In this document: positions 44,579 to 56,936 of the stretch, one piece after another | How positions within the stretch are numbered: the stretch's first letter is position 1 | How the letters are laid out: each line of letters starts with the position of its first letter | DNA from: Gossypium raimondii | Lineage: Eukaryota > Streptophyta > Magnoliopsida > Malvales > Malvaceae | Assembly (NCBI RefSeq): GCF_025698545.1 | Contig: NC_068571.1 | Span: 39,341,733-39,405,732, forward strand | Length of the DNA stretch: 64,000 bases | Direction: 5' to 3' | The notes under the pieces: model-generated | The model's input: only the letters and a program-made list of their open reading frames with translations | Databases searched by the model: none | What the model was told of the DNA's origin: nothing | Position numbers and translations under genes: made by a program

Positions 44579-46076
44579 ACTCCTTAATTAATTCCAAGAC
44601 TAGCTTTCGATAACTAATCAACTTGGGGTCTCTTGTTTCCCATTCGCCTTTGAGATGATAAATTACTAATGCAGAATCCCCATCTACTTCAAGTACCTTA
44701 ATTTTACGTTCAATAGCTGTACGGATTCCTATGATACATGCTTCATATTCCGCCATGTTATTTGTGCAATCAAAATCTAGTTTACTAGTGAACGGATAAT
44801 GATCACCGTCTGGAGATACCAAGACTGCCCCAATTCCGTTGCCTACAGCATTTGAGGCTCCATCAAAGTTTAATTTCCAAAGATTGTCTTCTTGTGTGTT
44901 TGCTTCAGCGGTTGCCATATACATCAGATCCTCATTTGGGAAATTGAAGTTCAGAGGCTCATAATCTTCCAGGGCTCTACTAGTTAGAAAATCTGCTATC
45001 GCGCTCCCTTTTACAGCCTTTTGATTCACATAGGCTATGTCGAATTCAGATAGTAGAATTTGCCATCGGGCCATCCTTCCGTTTAGAGCAGTTGACTCCA
45101 TCATGTATTTCAGAGGGTCTAACTTTGAGATTAACCAAGTCGTATGGTATAACATGTATTGCCTCAATCTCCGAGTAGTCCAGACCAAGGCGCAGCATAA
45201 TTTTTCAATTGGCGAGTATCTCGTTTTGCATTCAGTGAACTTCTTGCTGAGATAGTAAATTGCTCTTTCTTTTCGTCTTGACTCATCATGCTGACCAAGC
45301 ACGCATCCTATAGAATTTTCGAATACTGTTAAGTATAGTATTAGTGGCTTGTTTGGGCAAGGTGGCATAAGTACTGGGGCATTGGATAAGTAATGTTTGA
45401 CTTTTTCGAAAGTTTTCTGACACTCCTCATCCAATTCACCTGGGTTGTGTTTCTTAAGGAGACGAAAAATGGGGTCACATTTCTCATTTAACTGTGAAAT
45501 AAACCGAGCGATGTAATTTAGTCTTCCAAAAAAACCTCGAACTTCTTTCTGAGTACTCGGTGGAGGCAATTCTTGTATGGCTTTGAATTTGTCTGGGTCA
45601 ATCTCAATTCCTCTTTCGCTGACTAAAAATCCTAGCAACTTTCCCGATCTAGCCCCGAAAGTGCATTTGGCTGGGTTAAGTTTTAGCTGGAATTTTTTTA
45701 ACCTTAGGAATAATTTTCTCAGGACCTGTACATGTTCCCCCTCGGTTTTAGACTTTGCAATCATGTCATCAACATAGACTTCTATCTCTTTATGCATCAT
45801 ATTATGAAACAAGGTTACCATGGCTCTCTGATATGTCGCTCCTACATTTTTTAGTCCAAATGGCATCACTTTATAGCAAAACGTCCCCCACATCGTTACG
45901 AAGGTGGTCTTCTCCATGTCTTTAGAATGTATCCTAATTTGGTTGTACCAAGAGACACCATCCATGAAGGAGAATAGTGAGTATCCGACCATGTTGTCCA
46001 CTAAGGTATTGATATGGGGCAATGGAAAATTGTCCTTGGGGCTAGTTTTGTTCAAATATCTGTAGTCCACACACAT
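44514..46076 (-). pseudogene. Ogre-like reverse transcriptase and two RNase H domains
   Basis: The frame starts within the RT domain (MCVDYRYLNKTSPKDNFPLP). RT residues: LFSFMDGVSWYNQI and the catalytic EVYVDDMIAKS (45776-45762). RNase H 1 begins LILYLTVFENSIGCVLGQHD, in which the first catalytic Asp is replaced, as is usual for the degenerate first domain of Tat elements. RNase H 2 is of archaeal type: KLNFDGASNAVGNGIGAVL (about 44860), MAEYEA and VDGDSALVI. After FDDITFCY the frame changes; the final segment of RNase H 2 with its last Asp is not visible and about 25 codons seem missing. The frame upstream, 46331-46600, carries the linker to protease and needs a frame change to join. Confidence 0.88.
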
Positions 46077-46601
46077 CCGTACTTTCCCATAATTCTAAGG
46101 AACGGGGACTATATTGGCTACCATTCTGAATATTTGACCACCTATAAGAACCCAGCATTAAACTGCTTCTTAACTTCTTCTTTTATTTTTAGCAAGACAT
46201 CAGGCATCATCCTTCGGAGCTTTTGTTGAACTGGTTTACATTCTTTCTTTATGGGCAATCGATGTACCACAATGTCGGTATTTAGGGCAGGCATGTCCTG
46301 ATAGGACCATGCGAAGACATCTTTAAACTCTTAAAGCAGCTCAACGAGGTCTCGCATTGTTTCCTCAGTAATGCGAGCGCCAATTTTTACCTCTCTTCTC
46401 TCTCCTAAACTCACGACTTCTACTGATTCCTTATGAGGTAGAATTTGTTTTTCCTCTTCCTCCACCATTCTTAACAAATCAGGAGATAAAACGCTGTCTT
46501 GGTCATCTTCGAAATCCTGAGGATCATCCATAATCATGTTTTGTTCAAATAGAGACTCTGAGTTAGTAACAGCGTTGCTGACATCATTGATATCTGAAGA
46601 C

Positions 46602-46815
46602 CTGTTATTGGAATGAAGGGAGGTCCAAAGAAAGAAGAATCTAAGGATAATTGTATGCACAGTATGGTTATAAATGAAATGAAAAGAATAAAAGAATATT
46701 TGCTCAAAGCGAGACTGAATGATACGTTTTCATTGAAATAATATTTTGGACATGTGCCTTTTACAAAAGAATCTTATTACCCCAGGCTTAGGGCAACAAG
46801 TGTTCTGAATATTAC
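46602..46815 (-). other. Putative intron between protease and reverse transcriptase
   Basis: On the minus strand AATTCAGA/GTAATATTC marks a donor at 46815, and TTCATTCCAATAACAG/GTCTTC an acceptor at 46602, preceded by a pyrimidine-rich tract. Removing the 214 nt joins the protease frame (TNS) to the downstream frame (SSDINDVSNA) through a split GA/G codon. Unspliced, the two frames differ and the interval contains stops. Ogre elements are known for an intron here. Confidence 0.7.
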
Positions 46816-47165
46816 TCTGAATTAGTTCTAAATGTTATAAGGATCTCTTCTGCAGTCCAGTTGTTTAGAACACTTCCAGGTTCGTAAGGGCGAATGCCTG
46901 ATATACTTCCTTCTTCGAGTTCTTCTTTGAATATGGTATTGATGTTCAGGTTTCCTAACATTTCTTCTGTAGTATCCCTTATTGGTGTCTTTTATTCAAG
47001 ATAAATAGTTCCCCCTGATACGAAGGTCCTGGATATGTGGGGTACGGTCATAGGTTTTTAATCAATTTCTCTTCCGTTCAAATGCGCATTCCTCCTCTCT
47101 TGCCTCTTTTCTAGCTCTTTCTTTATTTACTTCACGTCTGGCTTAAATCCTAAGCCAAAACGGTC

Positions 47166-48392
47166 TCATTTATCTTTCAGAATTGGTACATCCGTCCTTC
47201 CTTGAAGGCATGTTTCGAGTCCTCTTCCTGGCAAGACTCCCTTCCCTATTGGCATCTGCAGTCCCATCCTCGTGGTTTTGGATATGATGGGCCTTGGAAT
47301 CTTATCCCCTTCAACAATAAAGGTTACGTTTATGAATTCCAAAGATCGAAAGGAACATTCAATCGCCTCGTCATCTGTCCCTAAATATGGCGCGTCACTA
47401 GTTACCAATGAAATGATGTTTTCTTCCACGCTTATCGTAACCAGCCGACCCTCTGTAACCAATTTCAATTTTTGGTGCAATGACGAAGGCACTGCCCCTG
47501 CTGAGTGAATCCAGGGTCTTTCCAACAAGCAATTATACGAAGGTTTGATATCCATTACCAAGAAATTTACCTCGTACGTATTCGGGCCAATCAAAAGGGG
47601 TATTTCTATTCTTCCCATTACCCTCCTTTCAGTGCCGTCAAATGCTCTCACTATATTCTGGCATGATTTCATGTGAGAGCTATCCACCGGTAACCTATTT
47701 AAGGTGGATAAGGGTAAAACATTCAAGGCCGATCCATTATCGATTAATACCCCTAGCAACGTGTATCCCTTGCAGCGAGTGGTGATACGTAGGGCTTTAG
47801 TGGCTCCCCTTCCTCCTGGCATTATTTCGTCATCATTAAAGAAGATGAAGTTATCAGCACTTATATTGTTAACCAGATGATCCAACTTGTTCACTGAGAT
47901 AGCGTTTGCGACATAAGTCTCATTTAGCACTTTTGTCAACGCATTACGATGTGTCTCTGAACTTAGAAGTAACTCAGGTACTGAGATACGAGCCGGTTGC
48001 TTGTGCAGTTGTTCCACCACACTATACTCGCTATGCTTCAAGAATTTTATGAATTCTCTAGCCTCACTTTCAGTCACTGGTCTATTATGCGATTCAGTTC
48101 TGGCTGTCTTTGTTTTTTCTTACTCAACCGCCAAGGCCTTTCCCTTTATGGGTTCTATGCTTGTGTTTGCTAGATCGTAGCATTTTCCACTACGTGTATA
48201 GAAGCCTACATCCTTACCCTTTTTTGAAGCGTTTATCAGGTTCTCCTCTCCTGGGATCGTCACGTTGCAGTCATAATTCCAAAGAACATTTTTGCTATCT
48301 TTGTAAGGAAAGGCTACGGGTTTTTGGATTATAACCCTTGGCGCCATTTGTATTCCAGATCCTGTGCTCATTGGCCTTGAAATAATCACCAC
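47166..48392 (-). pseudogene. Ogre-like aspartic protease region
   Basis: In the frame read from 48392 a linker (PRVIIQKPVAFPYKDSK) leads, after a stop at 48120, to FIKFLKHSEYSVVEQLHK and then to the protease with GVLIDNGSALNVLPLSTL (about 47750), the Asp-x-Gly-Ser site with hydrophobic surroundings, and NCLLERPWIHSAGAVPSSLH, the second protease signature. Protease would cut the polyprotein. A stop occurs at 47166, and more follow in the same frame up to the putative intron at 46815. A frame change near 48390 separates it from gag. Confidence 0.85.
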
Positions 48393-50227
48393 TGGGTGAC
48401 TTTGGGCTTTTCCCGTAGGCTCTTCCTCCGAGACATAAACCTCTTCTTCTTATAGTCATTGATCTTTTCATAAAATTCTAACTCTTTGTTGTTCATCATA
48501 TTTTGTACCATGATTCTGAACTCGACACATTTTTGGATGTCATGGCCCTTTTCGGCATGAAACTTGCAGTACATCCTCGTTCCTTCGGGCCTTTCTATTG
48601 AATCTTGCTTGATGAGACCTCTCTCTATCATTTGTCTCCAAACCTAACTCAGTGGGGTTTTTATCTCTGTAACGTCAACTTTGATTCTCTTTCCTCCACC
48701 ATTGATTATTGCGTTTACCCCTTTATCAGAATGATTGGGTAACGGATTCCCTGCTACATTTGGTCCAGATGGGTTGTCAAACTTTACAATCCCCATCTTA
48801 ATGAATCTTTCCACCGCCTTTTTAAAACTAGTGCAATTCTCAATTGAGTGCCCTGTTATCCCTGCATGGTATTCACATTGGGCATTCACGTCATACCATT
48901 TATGGTATGGAGGTTGCATGGGTTCTAGATAAAACGGAGATACTATGTGTGCATCAAATAGCTTCTGATACAGTTCCTTGTATGTTATTTGAATAGACGT
49001 GAATTGAAGTCTCTTTGTGTTAGGCCTTGTGTTGGGCTTTTGCCTTGAAGGGCCCTGGTGACTAGAGGTTACTGCTCTTTCTTGTCCCACCGTGATTGGC
49101 TTAGAATAGCCCTTGTTAAACATACTTGTGTTGTTTATCTCGTGCTCTTTCTTGCTTGGGGCTGACCTCTTGGCGCTTTCTCCTGCGTCTATTTTACTGC
49201 TTCTTATTGCATTTTCAATCATTTCACCGAACATTACCATATCCGAGAAGCTCTTGGTATCACTTCCCAACATGTGGTTGATGAATGGGGCTTTCAAAGT
49301 ATTGATAAAAAACATGGTGACCTCTTTTTCCAAAAGGGGGTCGCTGGACTTGCGTTGCCACTTCTCACCATCTCTGGGCGTATTGTCTGAAGCTTTCACT
49401 AGGCTTTTTTCCATATTCTGTAATGTAATTCGATCGGGTGTTATGTCTGTCACGTGACTATATTTCTTCATAAAAGCTTGTGCCAAGTCTCTCCATGAAC
49501 TAACTTTAGCACGACTCAGCTGGTTGTACCACTTGGCTGCAGACCTGATCAAACTGTCCTAGAAGTAATGGATTAACAGTTGATCATTGTTGACGTATCC
49601 TGTCATTCTTCGACAGAACATAGTTATATGAGCTTCAGGACAACTAGTCTCATTATACTTTTCAAACTCTGGCATCTTGAACTTAGGCGGGAGCACTAAA
49701 TCAGGAACCAAACTCAAATCCATGGCGTTAACTCCACATTGGTAATCGGTGTTCTCCATGGCTCTAAATTTCTCCTCTAGCCATCTACACCGGTCCTCAA
49801 GTTGTTTTGGTAGGTATATTCTTGCTTTTTCTATTTCTGCCATGTCATCGAGATTAGGAACCACATGGTTGGTAGGGTTGTCCCTGGGATTAGAACCTAA
49901 GCCTGTTTGGAAGTGCATTGGTGACGAGGCGCCAGCCTGATATTGAGGTCTAATAGTGACATGTGCTCTTTGAGGGCACATGTCTAGTTGTACCTGGGTG
50001 CTTGTCGGAGTGAAACTTGGAGGATAAACAGGGTCCTCATAATCAACCCTAGAATCAACTACAGGGCCTTTTCCTTTATCATTCCCTTCAGCCAATAACT
50101 ATTTTAATTGGTTCATCATAGTGTTCTGGGATTCCAGCATGTCTTGCTGGATCTTATCCAGTCGTTTCTGCATCTGATCTTGCATCTCCCTTTGTAATTG
50201 TTCCAATCTTTCTAACCTCTGATCCAT
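48386..50227 (-). pseudogene. Ogre-like gag, interrupted by three stops
   Basis: The start is the ATG at 50227 (MDQRLERLEQLQREMQDQMQ), a coiled-coil lead of about 40 residues. One frame continues through stops at 50099, 49559 and 48644. The capsid core lies at about 49690-49230: FKMPEFEKYNETSCPEAH, then after the stop SAAKWYNQLSRAKVSSWRDL and FMKKYSHVTDITPDRITL, the retrotransposon gag pattern. The C-terminal part has CEYHAGITGHSIENCTSFK, a Cys/His cluster seen in Tat-type gag. Gag would form the particle. Each stop can arise by a single change. Confidence 0.85.
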
Positions 50228-50452
50228 TGCTTTTGTTTGGCGACGAGTACCGTAATGATATTTGGTTGGTGGATTTTTGTTGGTTTCCAGGGTAACTGTG
50301 ATAATTTTTGATTAATTAAGGACCTTTTATGAAACTTAATGCATGTAATGTAATGTAATGTAGATGCATGAATGCAAAAAGAGGAATTGATTTTAATTCA
50401 ATTTCATTAGAAGAACTCGATTTAGAAAACAAAATTCTTTACATAAAATGGA

Positions 50453-52543
50453 CTACATATACGGCTTCGCCTTTATACTTAAAGCCTTAATACTCCTAAG
50501 AAGCCAAGCTAGCTCTCGACCTTGGCTTGATTCTGACTCATATTTTAAACTCAATCCATCGGCCTGAACTGCTAAGGTTTGCAGATGATCAGCTACCTCC
50601 CGCACCTAAGTTACAGCTTCACCCATAATATAATCCCTATCTCTAATCTGACTTTGGGAATGGTGGAGCTGCTCCTGGCACTGTTCGTTACGCCTCTCGA
50701 GAAGTTCCACTCGTAACTCAGAATTTTGCAATGCGTCATTGAGCTCTTCTATCATTCCCTTTAATTCTTCTATCTTACTTAAACTTGCTCTCAACTCGAT
50801 CATAGAGTTGCAACTACGGTATATGTGAAGCGACTTTTCTAACTCTGCTACCCGGGCCTTTAATCTTGCTTCTTCGTTCCGGTATTCTAACAAGCTTTTC
50901 TCCAAAGTGCTCTCTTGAGCTCGGGCGTCTTGAAATTTTTTTTCCCACTGATCAGCCTTGGTCCTTTCTTCCTTGATCTCCTGCCGCCATTACTCTGATG
51001 TTTTACCCAGACCAGCAATTCTTATCGACAACCGTAACTTTTTATAATCCGTTTTTAGGCTATCTAAATCCTCTTCAACCTTGTTCTTCCCTTTCCTTAA
51101 TTTTTCGGCTTCCATCCTGTGGATATCGACATCTAGTCCCAAACGCATCTTTTCTTCTTCTAGCTGCTCAATTTTCTTTCCCAGCTCCGAACTTCTTTTT
51201 TCAAAGTCCTGCTTGATGATCTCTAATTCTGATGGAACTACTTGTAGATGCTCTGCCATTGGTCGAGCATCTTCTTGACTCGATGCGGGGATGTTATCGT
51301 TGATCCTTCTTTCCCACCACAAACTATACTCGGGAGTTGTCATCGAATTTATAGCAAGTATCTTCATTCTGCGAGTTTGGTTCCAAGCGTTCGATATTTC
51401 ATGAACTTTCTTCTTGTAATTATCTTCATTGAATGAAAATTCACATTCAGCCAACCCTTGTGTTACCGGTATGAAATGTCTAGATCTGTACAGCCTCAAG
51501 ACTAGCAAAGGGGCGTATCCAACGGCTCTCTAAATTCCAAGCAAAGAAACCCAGTCGAACTCTCCACACCGATACAAAATCTCATTAGGAATCATCCATG
51601 GGGCTCTCCATTCGACATCCTCCTCTTGAAAATTTTGAAGAATCACCATCCATTTCTCTTCCGTGATATCGTCTCGTCTTGGTGTAGCCACTAGTTCCTT
51701 TAATGGGGAGTAGTTTTCTGAAAATACCCTATAAGAGACATTTTCTACTTTCTAAAAATGACTATGGAACCACACCAATAACAGCTGCGCGCATCTGATG
51801 AACCTTCCTTCACCCGCTCTTTGACACGTATTTAGAGATCTGAATGTTTTGGCCAAAATTGTTGGGACCGGTGTGACCCTCTTGTCAAGCCTGTCAAACA
51901 AATCTGAAACTACTTCATCCACATGCCCTAATGCCTTGGGGAAGATGACCAAACCATAAATGCTCAAGGAAAAAATAGCAACCCTTTTTCTCACATCCGG
52001 ATGTACCAAGATTAGATCTCGCAGATTTTTCTAAGGTATGCACTTACTGTCTCTCTTTTGCTTAATCCGGGCCTCGACCCATTGCTCGCTCATTCCTGTA
52101 ATACTCATTAATTTCTTCAAAAACGTCGAGACATAGGATGCTCTCGAATAGAACCTATCAACTTGGATCTTTGGACACCGTAGCAAGGTCATATATTCTT
52201 CTACCTTAGGTACCAAATCTACTTTCCCAAACGTGAAACAACTATAGGCTGGATTCCAGTACTGAGTGAGAGCTCGAAAAAAGTGCTTGTCTACCTTTAT
52301 GTCGAGTAGATAAGGCAGATCGCCATAGTTACTGTAGAAGAGCTGTCTGACCTCATAGCCCCACTGATCCCAAATCTCTTTCAATTCTTGTAGGTTATTT
52401 TGAGTTACGCTGATTCGAGTGAAGTCCCATAGCTCTGACACGTATCCTTTCACGAGGCTATCACCCTTTTCTTGCTGAACTTTTTCAGACCAAACTCGGA
52501 CTGCCGCATTATCTTCCACTTTACCAATAAACTCCCTTTCCAT
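50453..52543 (-). pseudogene. Ogre-like ORF1 (DUF7745-type domain plus coiled coil)
   Basis: One frame of 697 codons starts with the ATG at 52543 (MEREFIGKVEDNAAVRVWSE) and ends at 50453. In-frame stops at 52031, 51752, 51530, 50990 and 50606 interrupt it, but no frameshift does. The N-terminal two thirds are a globular domain with YGDLPYLLDIKVDKHFFRAL and YWNPAYSCFTFGKVDLVPKV; from memory this matches what is labelled DUF7745 in cotton annotations. The last third (from about 51260) is a long Glu/Lys/Leu-rich coiled coil. Function is unknown; Ogre elements carry an extra ORF1 at this place. Gag starts 226 bp downstream on the same strand. Confidence 0.7.
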
Positions 52544-53180
52544 GCTGAGCTTTCTATTTAGATACCGAACGTGAACCAACACCTCTTTTGAAATGAAAAT
52601 GTTATGTAATCAAAATCAAAGCAAAATAGAATAAGTTGGTACCGTGCACCAAACTAGAACCTAAAGCATAAAAAGTAAGCAAAGTGCCTATTTGGGTGAC
52701 CACTAGGGGTTAGGCGCGGCTCCATCTAGGGCAAGCTCCTAGGGTTCATTATATGTGGTTTAGTTCTAAAGCAAAGGTACCCGAACCAGCAGATTCCTCG
52801 ATCCTCACCCATTATAGGCTCATACGGACCGAGTTCGGTTCAGGGGAATACATTTCTCTATGGCTGGACGGAGATGAAAATCTCACGAAGACATAGGTAC
52901 GGATGTATCCCAAAAGCGATCCACTATCTTGCACGGAGATGAAAACCTCACGAAGGACTAATTTCTCACTCCCACTTAAAAGGGTATGACCCACTGTCAT
53001 GCAATGCCATATGCAGAAAGATACCAAAACTTAAACTAACACATCAATTATAACCACAACGATAATGACCAAAATAAAGACGAATGAAATGTAATGAAAG
53101 GATCGTAAATTTAAACCAATTTTTTTATCTTCAACAAAAGACAAAAAGTAATCAACACATGGCTTGACTCTCTTTTTACG
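52544..53180 (-). other. 5' untranslated leader of the Ogre-like element
   Basis: No coding region. The block CGGAGATGAAAATCTCACGA is repeated with variation at about 52869 and 52937. The leader would carry packaging signals, none of which I can identify. Confidence 0.5.
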
Positions 53181-53198
53181 TCCTCAGCGGAGTCGCCA
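53181..53198 (-). other. Primer-binding site of the Ogre-like element
   Basis: The minus strand reads TGGCGACTCCGCTGAGGA three bases after the LTR end (GGTGTCAACA). This is the TGGCGACTCCGCTGGGGA-type site common in plant Tat elements, with one change. I believe it is usually assigned to tRNA-Arg but did not verify this. Confidence 0.75.
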
Positions 53199-53201
53199 AA
53201 C

Positions 53202-55740
53202 TGTTGACACCTTTTTTTTTTTATAAAACGGGGTCGACTTGGATTTCAAAAACGAAAACAAAAATGAGAGTCGCCACCAATCCTTTTTGATGAGGTGTGA
53301 TCGGGTCACCTCGAAAAATGGTTGTTTTTAATAAGCGATTTGATTTTATCAAAACAATGATTTTGGTCTACGAAATTTAGAAAACGGGTTTGGGAGTCAG
53401 TTACGTACGAGGAAGGATTAGCACCCTCGTAACGCCCAAAAGTGGTACCTAGTTGATTACTTAATGTCTTTGTGTCGAAAATTAAAAAATCAAAAAGAAT
53501 TTAAAAATATGATCCCTCTTTATATTGCGTTATTTCAAAATTACTCGAATAAATCGAAATGGAAAATGCCTCCTTATCTTGAAGTAACAAGATGTCACAT
53601 CCAGTAAGTTAGGACCCGACATCTCATATTTTGAGAGTAAGTTTGCCTTTTATTTTATTTTATTTAACCTCATTTGTTTTAATTTTAAAAGGATATTCGG
53701 TTATTTAGGATCAACACGAGAAAAATCAGAGCCCAGTAAGTTAGGGCACGCTTTTCTCGAATTTTGTAAATACGAAAGATTGCCTTTATTTTCGAAATTT
53801 TATGTGTTTGGAAATTTAAAAGGATATTTTACTATTTAGGTTTAACGAAAAAATTGAGATCCAGTAAGTTAGGGTACAATTTCTCGAATTTCCAAAATGC
53901 GAAATATTGCCTTATCTTGAAATTTGTTACGAGTTTGAGTAAAAGAATAGTGAAATGAAAAAAACGTTTAATTCATTATGCTTTTAATAGAATCATTTGA
54001 CACACAAAAGGAACCATACGTGGCCATACAACTTGCATTTAAATAACCATAGCATAATATGCATAAAAATACAAATATTTGATATTTAGAAGTTATAACG
54101 CCAATCATGCATGAATAATAGTTATGCAAACAAAAATATAATGATAACAATAATATAATAGCAATAAATGTAATACAAAATGGGTCTAAATTTTGAAACT
54201 ATTTGAAAATAACGAATAAATAAGTGAGAGGATAAAATTGCAATGATAATGGCGAAGATAGAATAAACAAACTAAATTCTAAAAAATAATGAATAAATAA
54301 ACCAAAATAAAATTATTGCAAATTTGACTAAAAATAAAAATAAGTAAATAAATAACCTTAAAGGAAATATTAAATAAAACTGATTTTTTTTAAAAGGAAT
54401 ATAAAATAAAAAAATAAAAGGAAAATTCAAGGTTTAATAGGTCGAGGATCAAATCGTAATCAAGCTAAAATTTCGGGGTCAAAATTGCAAAGTAAAAAAA
54501 TAAAAAAGGTTGCAAGGGACTGAACTGAAACGCGCTTGAAACGATAGGGACTTATAGTGAAATATTCCCCGACCCTAAAACGCAGCGTTTAACCGGGGAA
54601 GTTACGCATGGTCCAAGGACCGAATTAAAACAGAGGCAAAATTTTCGGCCCAATTCCAAAATAACTAAAGGGATCAGATTGCGCTATGCTGCAAAGTCGT
54701 ATGGACCGTATGCGCAATTATACCCTCAGATTAGAAAATGCGCGGATCCCATGAATGCGAGTCGGGTCTTCGGGTCTTAGGCCAAACGACGTTGTTTTTG
54801 GCCACTGATGCTAAAGTCCAAAACGGCGCCGTTTTATAGCTTATATAAATAGCAAAAAAAACCAAAAGAAATCACTCTCCTTCAGTTTTTAGAAAAAAAC
54901 AGAGAGCCAAAGGTCTCTCTCTCTCGGTCTTCACCTCCGGTCATAGGGCCATCCTCAGTGTTGCCGTGTCTCCGCCGTAGGCGGTGGTTGGAGCGACGCA
55001 AAGATCGGATTTTTACCCGGTTCAAAGACCGTTTGAAGGCCGAACCTTCCGGGCTCAAAAGCCGAAAGAAGAGAACCCCCAACACCCCTTTTACCGGTCC
55101 GATTTCAGCGACCAAACAAGGTCTCCGGTGATGGTGTTTGCGGCGATTCCAGGTATTTCCTTTTCTTTTCTTCTTTATTCTATTTTATTTGTTAAAACCG
55201 AAATGTAAAAGAAATGAATAAATAAATAAAAAATAAAAGGAAAACAGAAAAACAAAATGAAAGCAATTAGATTTCAACCTTTTTAAAATCTCTCTTCTGT
55301 TTTTGATTTACTGATGCGTGTAAAAAAGAAGAAAAAATTACAAGTCTCTCATTTTGGCTTTATAGCCGATCTAAACAACTCTTTGATGTCTATTTTTTGT
55401 TGTTTTGCGATTTGGTTGCTTCCTTCTGTTGCGTGTTATATGTTTTGCAGATGTCAGTGGTCGGTGATAGGAGAACGGTGGTGACTGTGGGCATGCGAGT
55501 GACGGCTGGTCAGAGGCGTGCATGCGTGAGGGGAGGTGAAGTGGCGGCAGCTGCAAAGCATGAGACTAGGGTTTTCTGAAAATTTTGAGTTTGTTGGGCT
55601 TGGGTTTCTATCCTTGGGCCATTTGGGTTTGATTGGTCTTAATTTGGGTAGTGGGTTTTTTGTAGAAATGGACTGTGGACGTTCTATTATTTTGGCTTGT
55701 TTTGGGTTTTATTGGGCTCCGGGCAAAATGGGCTATTACA
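53202..55740 (-). repeat. 5' LTR of the Ogre-like element
   Basis: Starts TGTAATAGCC at 55740 and ends GGTGTCAACA at 53202 on the minus strand (2539 bp). It contains the perfect 16-bp palindrome AAAACGGCGCCGTTTT at 54820-54835 followed on the plus strand by CTTATATAAATAGC. A comparison over the first 420 bp shows about 5% difference from the 3' LTR; further in the two look closer. Confidence 0.92.
54820..54853 (+). promoter_or_regulatory. CG-palindrome plus TATA box, antisense to the element
   Basis: This is the counterpart of the motif in the 3' LTR. Here the palindrome is perfect. The same splice-like signals follow: GATTCCAG/GTATTTCC near 55151 and TTTTGCAG/ATGTC near 55450. Confidence 0.5.
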
Positions 55741-55745
55741 ATTTT

Positions 55746-56144
55746 AATAAGATTAAATGCAAGATGAATGGTTATATCTGTATTTGAATATTTTATTTTT
55801 AGATAAGTATACACGTCTTTGAAAAAAAAATTGTATAATAAATTAAAATTTAAGATTTTCATGTACATAATAATTTTAATTTATATATTTTTTCAAAAAT
55901 AATTTTTAATTATTTTGATTCATATTGGGTCATTGGTTTCTTTTGGGCTCATATTTTGGCTAAAAATAATTTATAGAGCCAAAATTTTATCAATTACCTC
56001 AAATATTCAATATATATGGTTTAATTAGTTTTTTAATCAGTTCAATCGATTTGGTTCCAAGCTGTACACTCAAAATCTAATTTAATATCTCGTGTTTGGA
56101 TTAGTACACTTGCTGGTTCTTGATCCAATTGGTTGTATCAGTTG
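55746..56144. other. AT-rich intergenic DNA, no gene seen
   Basis: Right flank of the Ogre-like element; no coding region or repeat structure was recognised. Confidence 0.4.
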
Positions 56145-56936
56145 TAGAGGTGTCCATGGGTCGGGCCGGGCCGGGCCGGGCCCAACAAAAAATTTCAGCC
56201 CGCTTCCTAGGCCCGGGCCCGGCCCGGCCCGAAATATGGGCCTGAGATTTTGCCCAGGCCCGGCCCGGGAAAAAAATATGGAACCCGAGCCCGGCCCGGC
56301 CCGGGAAAAAAATATGGAACCCGAGCCCGGCCCGGCCCGGCCCGGCCCGGCTCGTTTTTTAATTAAAATTAAAATTATATTTTTATTAAAATTAAAACTA
56401 ATTGTTATTAAAATTAATTGTTATCAAAATTAATTATTATTAAAATTGTATCAAATTATATATTTTTGTACCAATCAACATTTTGTAAAATCTAACATTT
56501 TGTTAGTAAAATTATTAATTGTATTAATTGTTACTAAAATTATCAAATTATATCAAATTATTAATTATTAATTGTTACTAACATTTTGTTAGTAAAATTA
56601 TTAATTGTTAATTGTATTAATTATTAGTAAAATTATCAAATTATATCAAATTATTAATTGTTAATTGTATTAATTGTTGTAACAAAATCTAAAATTTTGT
56701 AACTTAAAATAAAACTAAAACTAGTATATTTTAAAAATAAAAATATATATTTAATATATTTTCGGTAGGGCAGGGCGGGCCGAACAAAAAATCTTGCTCG
56801 AGGTCTGCCCGCTTTCTAAACGGGCCTCGTTTTTTGCCCAAGCCCATATTTCGGGCCTATATTTTTACCCAAACCCTCCCATATTTCGGGCGGGCCGTCG
56901 GGCCGGGCCGGGCCGCCCGGCCCATGGACAGGTCTA
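56145..56936. mobile_element. hAT-like MITE with GGGCC-rich ends
   Basis: It begins TAGAGGTGTCCATGGG and ends CCCATGGACAGGTCTA, a terminal inverted repeat, and is flanked by ATCAGTTG at 56137-56144 and ATCAGTTG at 56937-56944, a perfect 8-bp target duplication typical of hAT. About 200 bp at each end is made of GGGCC/CCCGG repeats, the middle of AATTGTTA-type AT-rich repeats. No transposase frame is present. Confidence 0.88.

Larger units (their letters stand above)
38786..55740 (-). mobile_element. Complete Ogre-like (Tat clade) gypsy retrotransposon, 17 kb
   Basis: LTRs lie at 53202-55740 (5') and 38786-41366 (3'), flanked by ATTTT (38781-38785) and ATTTT (55741-55745), a perfect 5-bp target duplication. 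Read on the minus strand the order is PBS (53198-53181), ORF1 (52543-50453), gag (50227-48386), protease, a probable intron, reverse transcriptase with two RNase H domains, integrase (ending 43212), a minisatellite (42330-41500), polypurine tract and 3' LTR. The extra ORF1 before gag, dual RNase H and an intron between protease and RT are the known signature of Ogre elements in the Tat clade. All frames carry stops, so the copy is inactive. Confidence 0.92.
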
